DNA from: CAVSQX01 sp963730225
GTDB lineage: Bacteria; Planctomycetota; Phycisphaerae; Tepidisphaerales; Tepidisphaeraceae
Reading direction: 5' to 3'
DNA length: 64,000 bases
Assembly (NCBI GenBank): GCA_963730225.1
Contig: CAVSQX010000004.1
Span: forward strand, 1,302,001 to 1,366,000
The notes beneath the pieces are model-generated. The model ran no database searches. It was not told where the DNA came from and saw nothing but the letters and a program-made list of their open reading frames with translations. A program made the position numbers and the translations under genes. Of the stretch, positions 18,460 to 28,300 are shown one piece after another (within the stretch, counting starts at the first letter, position 1; the number at the start of each line of letters is the position of its first letter).

Positions 18460-20040
18460 TCAGGCGGTCTGCGTCAGGGCGACGTGCGACTCGCGCGGGC
18501 TGCTGAAGAACAACTTGATGACGATCGTCAGCACGACGCCGCCGACGATGAGCGGATCGAGATTGTGCCACCAGAGATCACGGTACGACCGGAACATGAA
18601 CGTGGCGAACGAGAGAGCGAACAGCAGCTTCATCGGCTGCGAGCCGGCCCGGCGAAGGGCACGTTCGGTAATCGCGAGCAGCCATCCATACAGCAACCCG
18701 CCCTCGACGACGCCCCAGGGGCCATAGCGAAAGTACCAGTAGCCGACCGCTCCGTTGGAAATGGTGGTACCGGCGAGCCCACCGGATTCTTCGGAGCGTT
18801 TGTCGCCGCTGATGTAGGAATTGTACCAGAGCTCGAAGCTTTCAATGGGCTTGGTGGTCCACAGGGCGCGGGGAACCGGGCCGGTGACGAGCCAGAAGGC
18901 GGTAGCGGGCATGGGCAGAATAATCGTCGAGCCGGGAAATATGTCGTATTGGAAATCGCGCACTTCGGGGATGATGTTCCAGGCGACAAGCCCCTCGGAA
19001 AACATGGTATTGCCGTTGGCCTCCAACATTTCGACCGGGGCGTCACCGATGCGCTGGGCGGTCTCCAAGGCAACAGCATACCAGGCGCTAAGGCAGAGAA
19101 CGCCCGTAAACACCCAGGCCCGTACTTTTTGTTTCTGCTGTTCGGCCGATCCCAGCGAATGGTATTTCAGGAAGACCAAGGCGATGACCGGCAATCCCAT
19201 GAAAGCGATCTCACCGCGGCGTGTGCCGGCAACGCTGTACATGAACCAGTACAGCCAGATCAGCCAGCCGAAAATCTTTCCCGCGAGTTTTTTGGAAATC
19301 AGCAGGGCGTAGAACGCTCCGAGAATGCCGCTGATCTGGCCCACCTGGATGATTTGAGCGACGTATCCGCCCCAGTTGTAATTGATGTTACCAGTCCGCC
19401 ACACATCGAACTTGATGGGTCCCATCAGGAACCACAAAGCGCCCTGAGGTATTGCATAGTAGATCGGCGCCGAGGCTGCGAAGAACGCCGACCATCCGAA
19501 CAGGAGCATCACGACCAGCAAGCCCAGGTAGAATCGTGAATCGCTGGGTTCAGGCACCGCCACGATCAGTCGATCGGCCCAACGGCCAAACCGGAAGCGG
19601 ATGCCGATCGCCATCATTTCGATGAACAGCGCGTGGTAGAAAAAAGCTCGAACCACGACCGCAGGCGTCACGCCCGGATAGGCCGGATTGGGAAGAGTGA
19701 AATCGTGATCAAACCAATGTGTAAGATAATCGTGGCAGAACCAGATCAGCACACCGCCGTAGAGAAGAACCCCCCCGATGCCCGTTCGCTGGCTGAAATT
19801 GGCAAGTTCGACCACCAACAATACCGCACAAATGGCGCAGAGAATGAGGAAGGCCAGATCGGTCAGCACCATCAGAGAGCCAGCCGCATACGAGACTGCT
19901 GAAAGCGCCAGGGGGACCAGAAAAAGAATCGGGATCATCAGCGAGCGCCGCACCTGCGCGGTAGAGTCGACGGGCGGAATCAGATGCTCTTCAGCTGATG
20001 GGGGTATTTCCCAGGAATCGCTGGAAAGTGCGTAACTCAT
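18460..20040 (-). CDS. Wzy-like O-antigen/exopolysaccharide polymerase
   Basis: A polytopic inner-membrane protein (about 526 residues, many hydrophobic segments). After a short polar N-terminus come helices such as MIPILFLVPLALSAVSYAAG and LVVMLLFGWSAFFAASAPIY. Long periplasmic loops carry charged patches (PRALWTTKP, RSYRDLW), as in Wzy/EpsG-like enzymes that join lipid-linked repeat units. I start at ATG 20040, because the frame upstream belongs to the broken methyltransferase read through. Its position between methyltransferase and glycosyltransferase genes supports a glycan role. Sequence cannot tell O-antigen from capsule polymerase. Confidence 0.78.
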   Translation of the reverse strand: MSYALSSDSWEIPPSAEEHLIPPVDSTAQVRRSLMIPILFLVPLALSAVSYAAGSLMVLTDLAFLILCAICAVLLVVELANFSQRTGIGGVLLYGGVLIWFCHDYLTHWFDHDFTLPNPAYPGVTPAVVVRAFFYHALFIEMMAIGIRFRFGRWADRLIVAVPEPSDSRFYLGLLVVMLLFGWSAFFAASAPIYYAIPQGALWFLMGPIKFDVWRTGNINYNWGGYVAQIIQVGQISGILGAFYALLISKKLAGKIFGWLIWLYWFMYSVAGTRRGEIAFMGLPVIALVFLKYHSLGSAEQQKQKVRAWVFTGVLCLSAWYAVALETAQRIGDAPVEMLEANGNTMFSEGLVAWNIIPEVRDFQYDIFPGSTIILPMPATAFWLVTGPVPRALWTTKPIESFELWYNSYISGDKRSEESGGLAGTTISNGAVGYWYFRYGPWGVVEGGLLYGWLLAITERALRRAGSQPMKLLFALSFATFMFRSYRDLWWHNLDPLIVGGVVLTIVIKLFFSSPRESHVALTQTA

Positions 20041-20098
20041 TGAACAAACCTCAATGCTGCCAGAAACCGGCGGTCGCAGCGTAATCGGACCGGTACGC

Positions 20099-20852
20099 TT
20101 ACTTCTTGACGCCTTCCACGATGATTGCGCCTCGGCGCGCTCCGTGCTCTCCACCTTGTCGATCAGCGGTATCTCGCTGTCGTGACACTCTCTAGATCGG
20201 CATTCGGTAAAGCCGGCTTCTTCCATCAACCGGATCAGCGAGCGGGAATCGTACATCCATTTGTGGGGATGAAAATCGGTCAGGTTCCGATAAATCGCAT
20301 AAAAGAAGCCGCGGCGTGGCTGCGATTCGCTTTGCATGAGCAATCGCCGCACCATCGCCCGAGCCGGATCGAGCTTGTCGGGATCGGTCGATCGGGTGGA
20401 ATCAACCACCTGAGAATCACGCAGGTAATCCTCGACGATAGTTTGCAAGTCCGGCACCATGCTTCGGCACCGACCGCCGGGCGCAAAACACGATACGCCT
20501 CCTTTAACGCGCCCACCGCCTCGCTGCGATGCAGATGCTCCATGACGTGGCTGGAATAAACGGCGTCGAAACTGTTGTCCGGGAGCGGCAGCCGCTTGCG
20601 AAGATCGGCGATCACCACATTGCTCGGCCAGCAAATATTCGTTTGCTGCCGCGGGGCCAATCTCAGTCCGATGACGACTTTTCTCAGCAGCGGTTTCTGC
20701 GCCAGCCAGGCGTTGTATGATCCATCAACGTTGGTCCATTCTGTCGGGGCGGTCAATCCGCAGCCAAGGTGAAGCAGCTTGGGCTCCGCCGAACGAGCCG
20801 AAACACCGCCCGACGCGGCAACTGGAGTCTCCAGTGCAACCGACCGACTCAC
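20099..20852 (-). pseudogene. SAM-dependent methyltransferase, broken by two frameshifts
   Basis: A class I methyltransferase of the type found in glycan clusters. LHLGCGLTAPTEWTNVDGS is the SAM-binding motif I, and LPDNSFDAVYSSHVMEHLH followed by ALKEAYRVLRP completes the core. The frame then breaks at CGCCGGGCG near 20478, where the expected RPGGRCRSMVPDLQ continues one frame over. A second break near 20130 hides the natural ending GAIIVEGVKK and stop at 20099. Without that stop the frame runs into the polymerase gene. Three reading steps together give one ordinary methyltransferase of about 250 residues. The acceptor is probably a sugar, by context. Confidence 0.75.
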
Positions 20853-21051
20853 GCCAAAAACCTCGCAAATTTAGACCAGGGCTTTGAGTGTGAATACGGC
20901 ACCCAATCCAGCCCGGTTCGAATCCAATTGGAAATCCAACGAGACGAATCGACACCTATTCTGGCTTGATGATTTGCCATTGTCCAATTTAATCGGTCGG
21001 GTTGTGCGGCGAGCACAACGGTACCGTCGCAAAAATCGCCCAATTCATGGG

Positions 21052-22221
21052 TTACCGCAGCAGCCCGACGGACCGGATCGCATCGCGCAGGCCCTTGACC
21101 GGGTCGCCGCGCTCTCTCCACTGGGCCAGCAAGCCGGCCGACGCCTTCCGCATCGACTCGGTCTTTTGCGGATCGGTGACATCGAGCAGACATTGAATCA
21201 GCGCTGCAAGATCGCCCGGAGGAAACAACCGGCCGTTTTCGTTGTCGCGGACCAGTTCGGCCGCCGCCCCAACCACATTGCTGCTGACGATCGCCATTCC
21301 GGCGGCCGCGGCTTCGTTGATCACCAGCGCCCACGGCTCGTAATCGCTGGGCAGAACCAGAACATCGGATGCCCGGTAGATGGCGCTGACGGTCGATTGA
21401 TCGTCGGCAAAGCCAGTCCAGATGATCCGCCCGGCCAACTCGGTCGGAACCTGCGCCCGCAGATTTTCGTGCAGCGGCCCATCGCCGACGATCACCAGAT
21501 CCCACGTCGGCCGAAGGGCGGCGATGGCGATGAAGGCGTCGATCAGCAAATCGACTCGCTTGATCTGGATGAGCCGTCCACTGTAGACCAGACGGCGTCG
21601 ACCGACCGGCAGTCCAAATTGCTGTCGGACCCGATCGATTTGCTCGCTCGACAGAGTTTGGATCAGACGGTAATCCGGCTCATATGGAAAACAGAACATT
21701 CGATCCGCTCGAGCTCCGTATTTGGCGAAATACGCTTTGCCGAGCGTTCCACAGGCCAGCACGCCATCGCAGGATCGAACGATGCGGCTGACCACGATTT
21801 TTTTTATCGCCGCTTTGATTCCCACAGCCGTGTCACCGTGAATATTGCTGTCGCCGAAGAGAAAACAGGGCACGCCGTTGCGGCGGCACCAGCGAATGAT
21901 CCGCAATCGCCCGACATCGTTGTATCCCATCATCAAAACAAAACCGATGCCGTGTTCCTTCAGCCAGCAGATGATGCACCCGCCGCGCTTCCATTCGCGC
22001 AAGGCATGGGCAGGCTTGTCCTGATTGAGACAGCTTTCTCCCTTGCCGAACAAGACCGGCCGAATTTCATCGGGCGCGTCGAACGGCCATGCGGAGTTGC
22101 TGATTTCGTGCGTGTATAAACTCCAAAGCACGACCTGGGGCAGTTCGCGGGCCACTCTCTGGTGGAGATGAATCCGATACGGAGTCTGAGAATTGCTGAT
22201 GATGGCGATGGGCAGAGGCAC
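21052..22221 (-). CDS. GT4-like glycosyltransferase (389 aa)
   Basis: A GT-B glycosyltransferase. N-terminal IAIISNSQTPYRIHLHQRVA, donor domain RRLVYSGRLIQIKRVDLLID and VIVGDGPLHENL, and the motif EPWALVINEAAAAGMAIV ending in SSNVVG. It appears to be a family-4 enzyme; the donor is not predictable. It begins the minus-strand arm of the glycan cluster and diverges from the pair on the plus strand with a 76-bp intergenic region that probably holds both promoters. A gap of about 200 bp separates it from the methyltransferase. Confidence 0.88.
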   Translation of the reverse strand: MPLPIAIISNSQTPYRIHLHQRVARELPQVVLWSLYTHEISNSAWPFDAPDEIRPVLFGKGESCLNQDKPAHALREWKRGGCIICWLKEHGIGFVLMMGYNDVGRLRIIRWCRRNGVPCFLFGDSNIHGDTAVGIKAAIKKIVVSRIVRSCDGVLACGTLGKAYFAKYGARADRMFCFPYEPDYRLIQTLSSEQIDRVRQQFGLPVGRRRLVYSGRLIQIKRVDLLIDAFIAIAALRPTWDLVIVGDGPLHENLRAQVPTELAGRIIWTGFADDQSTVSAIYRASDVLVLPSDYEPWALVINEAAAAGMAIVSSNVVGAAAELVRDNENGRLFPPGDLAALIQCLLDVTDPQKTESMRKASAGLLAQWRERGDPVKGLRDAIRSVGLLR

Positions 22222-22297
22222 GGATTCTCAACCTGCGATGTTACACCCAATCGCCGGATGTTACACTTGGTTCGATCGACACAGCGTCCGACGATCC

Positions 22298-23479
22298 ATG
22301 GATCGCGATCCTCCCCTGAACATCGTTCATTATTGTCCGGGCATCCGATTGGAGGCCGGCGGGGTGGTGCGAGCGGTGCTCGATTGGTGCGCCCTGTTGG
22401 CCCAGCGCGGAAACCGAATCACGCTCGCCACCCACAATTCACCGGATATTCCCCCCGACTGGAACGGCGCGGCCGGAAAGCCGGCGGTCGTGCGACTTCC
22501 CGCGCCGGCGAATCCCAATCAATTCGTCGGGGCCGCGGCGGTTCGGAGCTGGGAAAATCTGCTGACTGGCGATGTCGTCGCCCATCTGCACACGCCCTGG
22601 ACCTTGAGCAACATGCAAATGGCTCGTGCCGCGCGACGGCGAAAGGTTCCGTACATCGTTTCGATTCATGGCATGCTCGATGACTGGTCGATGCGACAGC
22701 GAGGCTTGAAAAAACGGACATTTCTGGCTTTGGGCGGCCGAACGTTTCTGCGCCGGGCAGATGCGATCCACTACACGGCCGCCGCCGAGCGCGAGCAAGC
22801 AGAGAAATGGATCGGCAACCCGCGGTCGGTCGTGTTGCCTCCTCCGGTTGACCTGACGCCGTTCCAAGTTCTGCCCGGGCCCGGGCTGGCCCGATCAAAA
22901 TTCTCCGTCGAAGGAGACGAACCGGTCATTTTGTTTCTCAGTCGGCTGCACGAGAAGAAAGGCGTTCACACGCTGATCGACGCGGCTGCCGCACTGCGCC
23001 AGCGCGGCCGGCCCGTGAACCTGTTGATCGCCGGCACGGCCGCCGCGGCCGATCAGGCGTACGCGGATTCCCTGGTCGCCCGGGTCGATCGCCTGAATCT
23101 CAAGTCATCTGTGAAATTTCTCGGCATGGTGAGCGGTCCGGAAAAAGTATCCCTCTACCAATTGGCCAACCTGCTGGTTCTCCCGACACGCCAAGAAAAC
23201 TTCGGCCTGGTGCTGATCGAGGCGATGGCCAGCGGAACCCCGGTGCTGACGACGCGCGGCACAGACATCTGGCAGGAATTGCAGGCGGCCGGAGCCTGCA
23301 TTTGCGACAACACCGCGGCGGCTCTGAGCGAATCGATGGAGCAGTTATTGTCGGACCGCCCCGCTCTGGCCGAACTCGGACGCAAAGGCCGCGCCTGGGC
23401 GTTGCAGCAATTCGACCCCGAAAAGCTGCTGGTCGATTACGAATTGCTCTATGCCCGGCTGCGGCGCGAACCATCGTGA
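22298..23479 (+). CDS. GT4-like glycosyltransferase, first of a plus-strand pair
   Basis: A GT-B glycosyltransferase with IVHYCPGIRLEAGGVVRAV at the start, the donor domain segment VILFLSRLHEKKGVHTLIDA, and the E-x7-E motif ENFGLVLIEAMASGTPVLT followed by TRGT. The start is the ATG at 22298, since upstream methionines in the frame precede no family sequence. The stop overlaps the GTG of the next glycosyltransferase by four bases (GTGA), showing tight coupling. It is read divergently from the 21052-22221 gene. No SD is obvious. The substrate is unknown. Confidence 0.9.
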   Translation: MDRDPPLNIVHYCPGIRLEAGGVVRAVLDWCALLAQRGNRITLATHNSPDIPPDWNGAAGKPAVVRLPAPANPNQFVGAAAVRSWENLLTGDVVAHLHTPWTLSNMQMARAARRRKVPYIVSIHGMLDDWSMRQRGLKKRTFLALGGRTFLRRADAIHYTAAAEREQAEKWIGNPRSVVLPPPVDLTPFQVLPGPGLARSKFSVEGDEPVILFLSRLHEKKGVHTLIDAAAALRQRGRPVNLLIAGTAAAADQAYADSLVARVDRLNLKSSVKFLGMVSGPEKVSLYQLANLLVLPTRQENFGLVLIEAMASGTPVLTTRGTDIWQELQAAGACICDNTAAALSESMEQLLSDRPALAELGRKGRAWALQQFDPEKLLVDYELLYARLRREPS

Positions 23480-24642
23480 AGATTCTGCACGTCATTCCCT
23501 CGTTTGATCCGTCCAGCGGCGGGCCGCCGCGGATCGCCTTGCGCCTGGCGGCGGGGGCAGCGTCGCTTGGACACGAGGTGCACATGCTGGCCCACGACTA
23601 TCCCGCCGCTGTCGCCGCCATCGAGCAGGAACGCGCCGAAGTTCCCGGCGCCTCGCTGGTGCATCAGCATGTTCTGCCTCCGCTGACATGGTCGGAAAAT
23701 TGGCTGGCGATCGGCAGCCGGCGCGAAGTCGACCGAATCATCGGCGACTTCGACGTGGTGCACACGCACAGCATCTGGAACGGAATCAGCCGGGCTACGA
23801 TGAAACTGGCCCGCCGCCGCGGCGTGGCGTACGCGGTGCTGGTGAACGGAATGCTCGATCCGTGGAGCTTGGCGCAGGGCCGATGGAAGAAAAAACTGGC
23901 GATGATGCTGGGGATGCGCCAGCTTCTGAATGACGCCGCATTTTTGCAGGCTGGAAGTCTCGATGAAAAAAACAGTCTGATCGACCTGGGCCTGCGCAGC
24001 CCGATCGAAATCATTCCCAACGGAATTTACCCGCAGGAATTCGGCGCCTTGCCGGCGGCGGGTGAATTTGCCGCGGGGCATCCGGAACTGGCAGGCCGGC
24101 CGTACATTTTGTTTCTGAGCCGATTGCACTATCAGAAAGGGCTGGATTTTTTGACCGCGGCGTTTGCGCTCGTGGCCAAACGCAATTCCGAGGTGCAGTT
24201 GGTCGTCGCCGGGCCCGACGGCGGCGCGAGAAAAGAGCTGGAAGCCGACGTCGCCGACGCGGGGCTGGAGAATCGCGTGCACATCGTCGGCCCCATGTTC
24301 GGCCGCGATCGGTTCGCCGCCCTGCGCGATGCGGCCTGCTTCTGTCTTCCCAGCCGGCAGGAAGGCTTCAGCATGGCGGTGCTGGAAGCGATGGCGTGCG
24401 CGACGCCGGTGGTGATCAGCACGGGATGTCATTTCCCGCAAGTGGCCGACGCGGGAGCGGGCCGGATCGTGTCACTGGATGCAACGGCCATCGCCGATGC
24501 GCTGCTTCAAATCGTGGCGGACCCGGCCAGCGGTCGGCGCATGGGCCAAGCGGGAAGGAACCTGGTTTACCAGCAGTTCACCTGGCCGATCATCGCGCAG
24601 AAAACCATCGCCGCGTATCAACGGGCCACTTCACGCGCCTGA
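23476..24642 (+). CDS. GT4-like glycosyltransferase, second of the pair
   Basis: A GT-B enzyme starting VKILHVIPSFDPSSGGPPR, which matches the N-terminal fold of family-4 members. The donor domain shows YILFLSRLHYQKGLDFLTAA and the motif EGFSMAVLEAMACATPVVI followed by STGCHF. The start codon is GTG at 23476, overlapping the previous gene's stop in a GTGA arrangement; longer upstream starts would duplicate that gene. Its last 12 bases overlap convergent plsY. Together with the preceding gene it likely adds consecutive sugars to the same lipid-linked oligosaccharide, an inference from coupling. Confidence 0.9.
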   Translation: MKILHVIPSFDPSSGGPPRIALRLAAGAASLGHEVHMLAHDYPAAVAAIEQERAEVPGASLVHQHVLPPLTWSENWLAIGSRREVDRIIGDFDVVHTHSIWNGISRATMKLARRRGVAYAVLVNGMLDPWSLAQGRWKKKLAMMLGMRQLLNDAAFLQAGSLDEKNSLIDLGLRSPIEIIPNGIYPQEFGALPAAGEFAAGHPELAGRPYILFLSRLHYQKGLDFLTAAFALVAKRNSEVQLVVAGPDGGARKELEADVADAGLENRVHIVGPMFGRDRFAALRDAACFCLPSRQEGFSMAVLEAMACATPVVISTGCHFPQVADAGAGRIVSLDATAIADALLQIVADPASGRRMGQAGRNLVYQQFTWPIIAQKTIAAYQRATSRA

Positions 24643-25284
24643 GCCAAGTCGGCTCTCCGTGCCGGCCCGCAATCGAGCGATGTTGCCGCGATGTTTGTAG
24701 ATGATCATCGTCGGCACCAGGACCGCAAAAGCCAACAGAGGCCACTGGCGGCCCAGCGGATCCCAGCCGCGCCGCATACCCATCGCCAGATACAACAGGG
24801 GAAAGACGGCCGCGCCGGTCATCGACGCGACACTGACATACCGCGTGAGTTGCAAGGCGGAGAGGAAGAAGATGATCGCGCCGATCCCCGGCAGCGTGAG
24901 AAACGGCCACAACCCCAACACCACGCCGGTGCTGGTGGAAACGCCTTTGCCGCCGCGGAATTTCAGAAACGGGCTGAACATGTGACCCAGGATCGCGGCG
25001 AAACCAACGCTGAGCCAGCAAAGGTAAATGACCGGCGTGGCGGGCTGCCAGCCCAGCAACCAGCCCGCGGCGAGCATGGGAGCGAGCCCCTTGAGCAGAT
25101 CGAGAAAGAACACGACGAAGAACCAGGGCCGCCCGAGCAGCCGGCCCACATTGGTGGCGCCGATGTTTTTGCTGCCGGCCGTGCGCACATCAATGCCGCG
25201 GGTCAGGCCGATCAGCAATCCGAATGGAATGGAGCCGATCAGATACGCGGCGGTGCATGCGATCAGCCAGTACGGCAGGGACAC
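24631..25284 (-). CDS. plsY: Glycerol-3-phosphate acyltransferase PlsY
   Basis: Transfers an acyl group from acyl phosphate to glycerol-3-phosphate, the first step of phospholipid synthesis, in the inner membrane. The 217 residues show five or more TM helices and the PlsY signatures IPFGLLIGLTRGIDVRTAGS followed by KNIGATNVGRLLG, GHMFSPFLKFRGGKGVST and a Gly-rich GVVLGLWPF. Length is typical. The start ATG at 25284 gives MSLPYWLIACTAAYLIGSIP, as in the family. It converges with the glycosyltransferase gene and overlaps it by 12 bases. Confidence 0.96.
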   Translation of the reverse strand: MSLPYWLIACTAAYLIGSIPFGLLIGLTRGIDVRTAGSKNIGATNVGRLLGRPWFFVVFFLDLLKGLAPMLAAGWLLGWQPATPVIYLCWLSVGFAAILGHMFSPFLKFRGGKGVSTSTGVVLGLWPFLTLPGIGAIIFFLSALQLTRYVSVASMTGAAVFPLLYLAMGMRRGWDPLGRQWPLLAFAVLVPTMIIYKHRGNIARLRAGTESRLGSGA

Positions 25285-25318
25285 GATTCTTCCTGTTCAG
25301 GGCGGCGATCGATCCAAC

Positions 25319-28300
25319 TCACACGGAAGTGATGGTGCCGTTGTTGGTGCCGCCGACGATCAGCTTCTTGAGCGGATGCGCGGAAATGACGGCGCCGGCC
25401 TCGATGTTGCCGCCGACTTGCAGCAGGTTCAGCGCACCGGTGAGACTGACGGTAACGTTGGCCAGAATACTTCCGTGCACGTGGAAGTTGCTGCCGCTGT
25501 AGGCAAGAATGCTGGCGGCGTCAGTGCCGTCGCCGATGTTGCCGCTGATGTTGACGTTCTGGTTGAGCCCACCGGTCGCCAGCAGATTGCCGAACAATCC
25601 GTACGCCGCGCCGCCGGTGATATTGAAGTTGCGAATGGCGTTGAGTTGGCTCTGGAGCGTGGTCCCGGCCATCAAGCTGCCCTTGCTGATCGTGAAGGAA
25701 TTGATCGTGCTGTTGACGGTGAAATTGGCGTCGACGTTGCCGCCCGTGATCATGGCCGAATTCATCTTCCCGCCGACGCTGATGGGAGCGTCGATGACGT
25801 TGGCGCTGGTGCCGTCGTTGGTGACGCGCATGGTGGTCAGATCGCTGTCGACGGTGAGCGCGCCGGTAATCTGGCCGTAGACGACGAGACTCTTGAGCAC
25901 ACCCTCGATGTGCATGGCCGAAGCGAGAATGCTTCCTTTGGCATGCGATGCGCCGACATTGAGGAGGTTGAGATTTCCCTCGATGGTGATCGAAGAGCCC
26001 GCCGCACCCAGGCCGCCGCTGGCGATGATCGAGCCGGCACTGCCGTCGACCACCAGCGAGCCGTTCTGGAGGGATCCACCAATGCGGAACGTTCCCAGGG
26101 TCAGCCCCGCAGCCTGGCCCTGCGCGGTGATGGTACCGAACACGTTGCCGCTGACGGTCAAGTTGACGATGCGGCCAGTGGCCGTCACATTCCCGTAAAG
26201 ATTTCCCTGCACCTTCATCGATTCGATGCTGCCGTTGGGGCCTACCGCTTGAATGTAAGAATCCGGAATTTTGGTGCCGGTGGCGGGATTGGTGATGATC
26301 TGTCCGAAGTTACCGGGAATGATCAAATTCGAGATGGCCCCTGCGACAGTAATTCCCAGGCGACTGACACTACCGCCGACTCGGAACTGCCCGAGTTTGC
26401 CGGTGGTGATGGAAAGCCCATCGATAAGCCCCCGCACTTGAATCTTCGAGATGGTCTGGCCAATGTTCATCTGCATCTGGAACGGCTGACTGGGCTGAGG
26501 AATATTGGGGGTGGGAGTATCGGGGAGCACGACTTCGATGAAAACGGGAAGGGAGACTCGAATCGTTTGTGCCGTAACGTTGCCAAGGCTGGTGTCGGCG
26601 GTGATCACGTCGTCTTCGAGAACGCCGGTGTCGGTGGTGCTGCTGACGGGCGCGGTCACGGAAGTGCCCAGATACGCGTCGATGTCATTTAGTGGGCCGG
26701 TTAAAGCTCCTCCGGCCAACGGATTGAACTGAAAGCCGGTGATCGGATCGACCGGTTGAGTTTCGCTGAGGCGAACGCTTGGGGAAACGCTAGCAACGGA
26801 GAGATTTTGCCCGTTGCCGGTGGCGCTGATCGAGCCAATTTCCGAACCCGAGTCGATAGTCACGCCGCGGATGCCATAGCCGCCGGCCACAATGCTCTGG
26901 ATCTGTTCGGCGCCCTGTGTGTTGATCGTCGATTCAAGAATGCCGAAGCCAGCAACGGAAATGGTTCCAATATCGTCGGCGGCCAAATAGCTTCCGATGA
27001 TTCCGCCGTTGCCCGTGAGACGGATCGCGCCAAGTTCAATGAACGGGTTTTCGATCACCTGGACTGGGTATCCGCCATTGACGGTTTCCTGGCCGGCGAA
27101 AAATGGAACGGCCTGGGTATAGGTGAGCACGAACGTATCGGCGCCTTCGTTGGCACCGAAGGTAAATTCGATTCGTTCGTTGATCGCAATGATTTGGGCA
27201 TCAATCAGCGAGCCATTTTGTAAGCTGATATTGTGCGTGGTCAGTAAAGACTCGACCTGCCCTCGAATGTCCGCATTTGCGCCGGAAACGGTGCCGATTT
27301 GAACGCCGTATAGCCCCGACAGCGAAAATATGCCCGTTCCCGAGGACTGTATTCCCTGACCGATACTCACGAGGTTCAGGTCGGCCAGCACAGCGATGGT
27401 GCCGCCCAGAGGACCAGCAACAATAGGTCCTACGATTCCGGCAAAATAACCGGGATGGAGTTTGCCATCCGCGTTGGGATTAATACTGCCAATAGATCCA
27501 ACCGCCAGGATATTTCCCAGACCCTCGTTGGCAGAGATCGTCTCAATGCTCTGATTCACGCTCACGCCAGTTTTCTGAAGCATGAACGGATAAGTCGGAT
27601 TGGCGCCCGATTGATCGCCGGTAAGGTTGGAATCGGTGATATCGGGAGTGCCTCCAAAAGAGGTTCCTCCCGAGGTGCTGAACCGGCCATCGCCGTCGGC
27701 GGCGCCGTCAACCACCAGATTTGCCCCGTAGCTGATGACATTCAGGGGCAAAACGGCCTCGGCGGTGGTTGACTTGGCCACGCCGATGGTGCCTGCGCTG
27801 GTAATTGTTCCGATGGAATTGGCGAGAATTCTCGCCATCTCGGCATTGGGCGTGTTATTGGTAATCGACAGGGCATTGCCCAAAGGAACAGCCAGCGTGG
27901 TGCCGGCCTCCCCGGAGATGGTTGACCCCGGATCCACCATGAGTTGTGGATTGACGAGTTGGGTGACGACGACGTTGAGAATATCCACTTCGGCCGTGCC
28001 GGTGACGCTGAGCGACAGCGTTGGATCGGCGGCAGCGGTCGTCGTCGCCGTGCCGGTCGCCGCCGTCGTGGACGTCGCGTCGGCGGCGTTCACCACCGTG
28101 GGCAGTCCATTGGTATCAACTGGGCCAGTCGGTGTATAGGCGTTAGCATTCAGGCCCTCAATCTGCACCCGACTGATTTCCGCTACAGCTCCTGAGGCGG
28201 TGGCATTCGAGACGATATCCAAACTGCACTCGGACGGGTTTCCTGTAACGGCATCGGTGGCGGAGATATCACTAACTGAGACGTTGACCAGCACGGCGCC

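Noticed and set aside
25028..26692. 554-residue plus-strand frame
   Set aside because: Antisense to plsY and the 1922-residue gene; the sequence is repetitive without a known domain.
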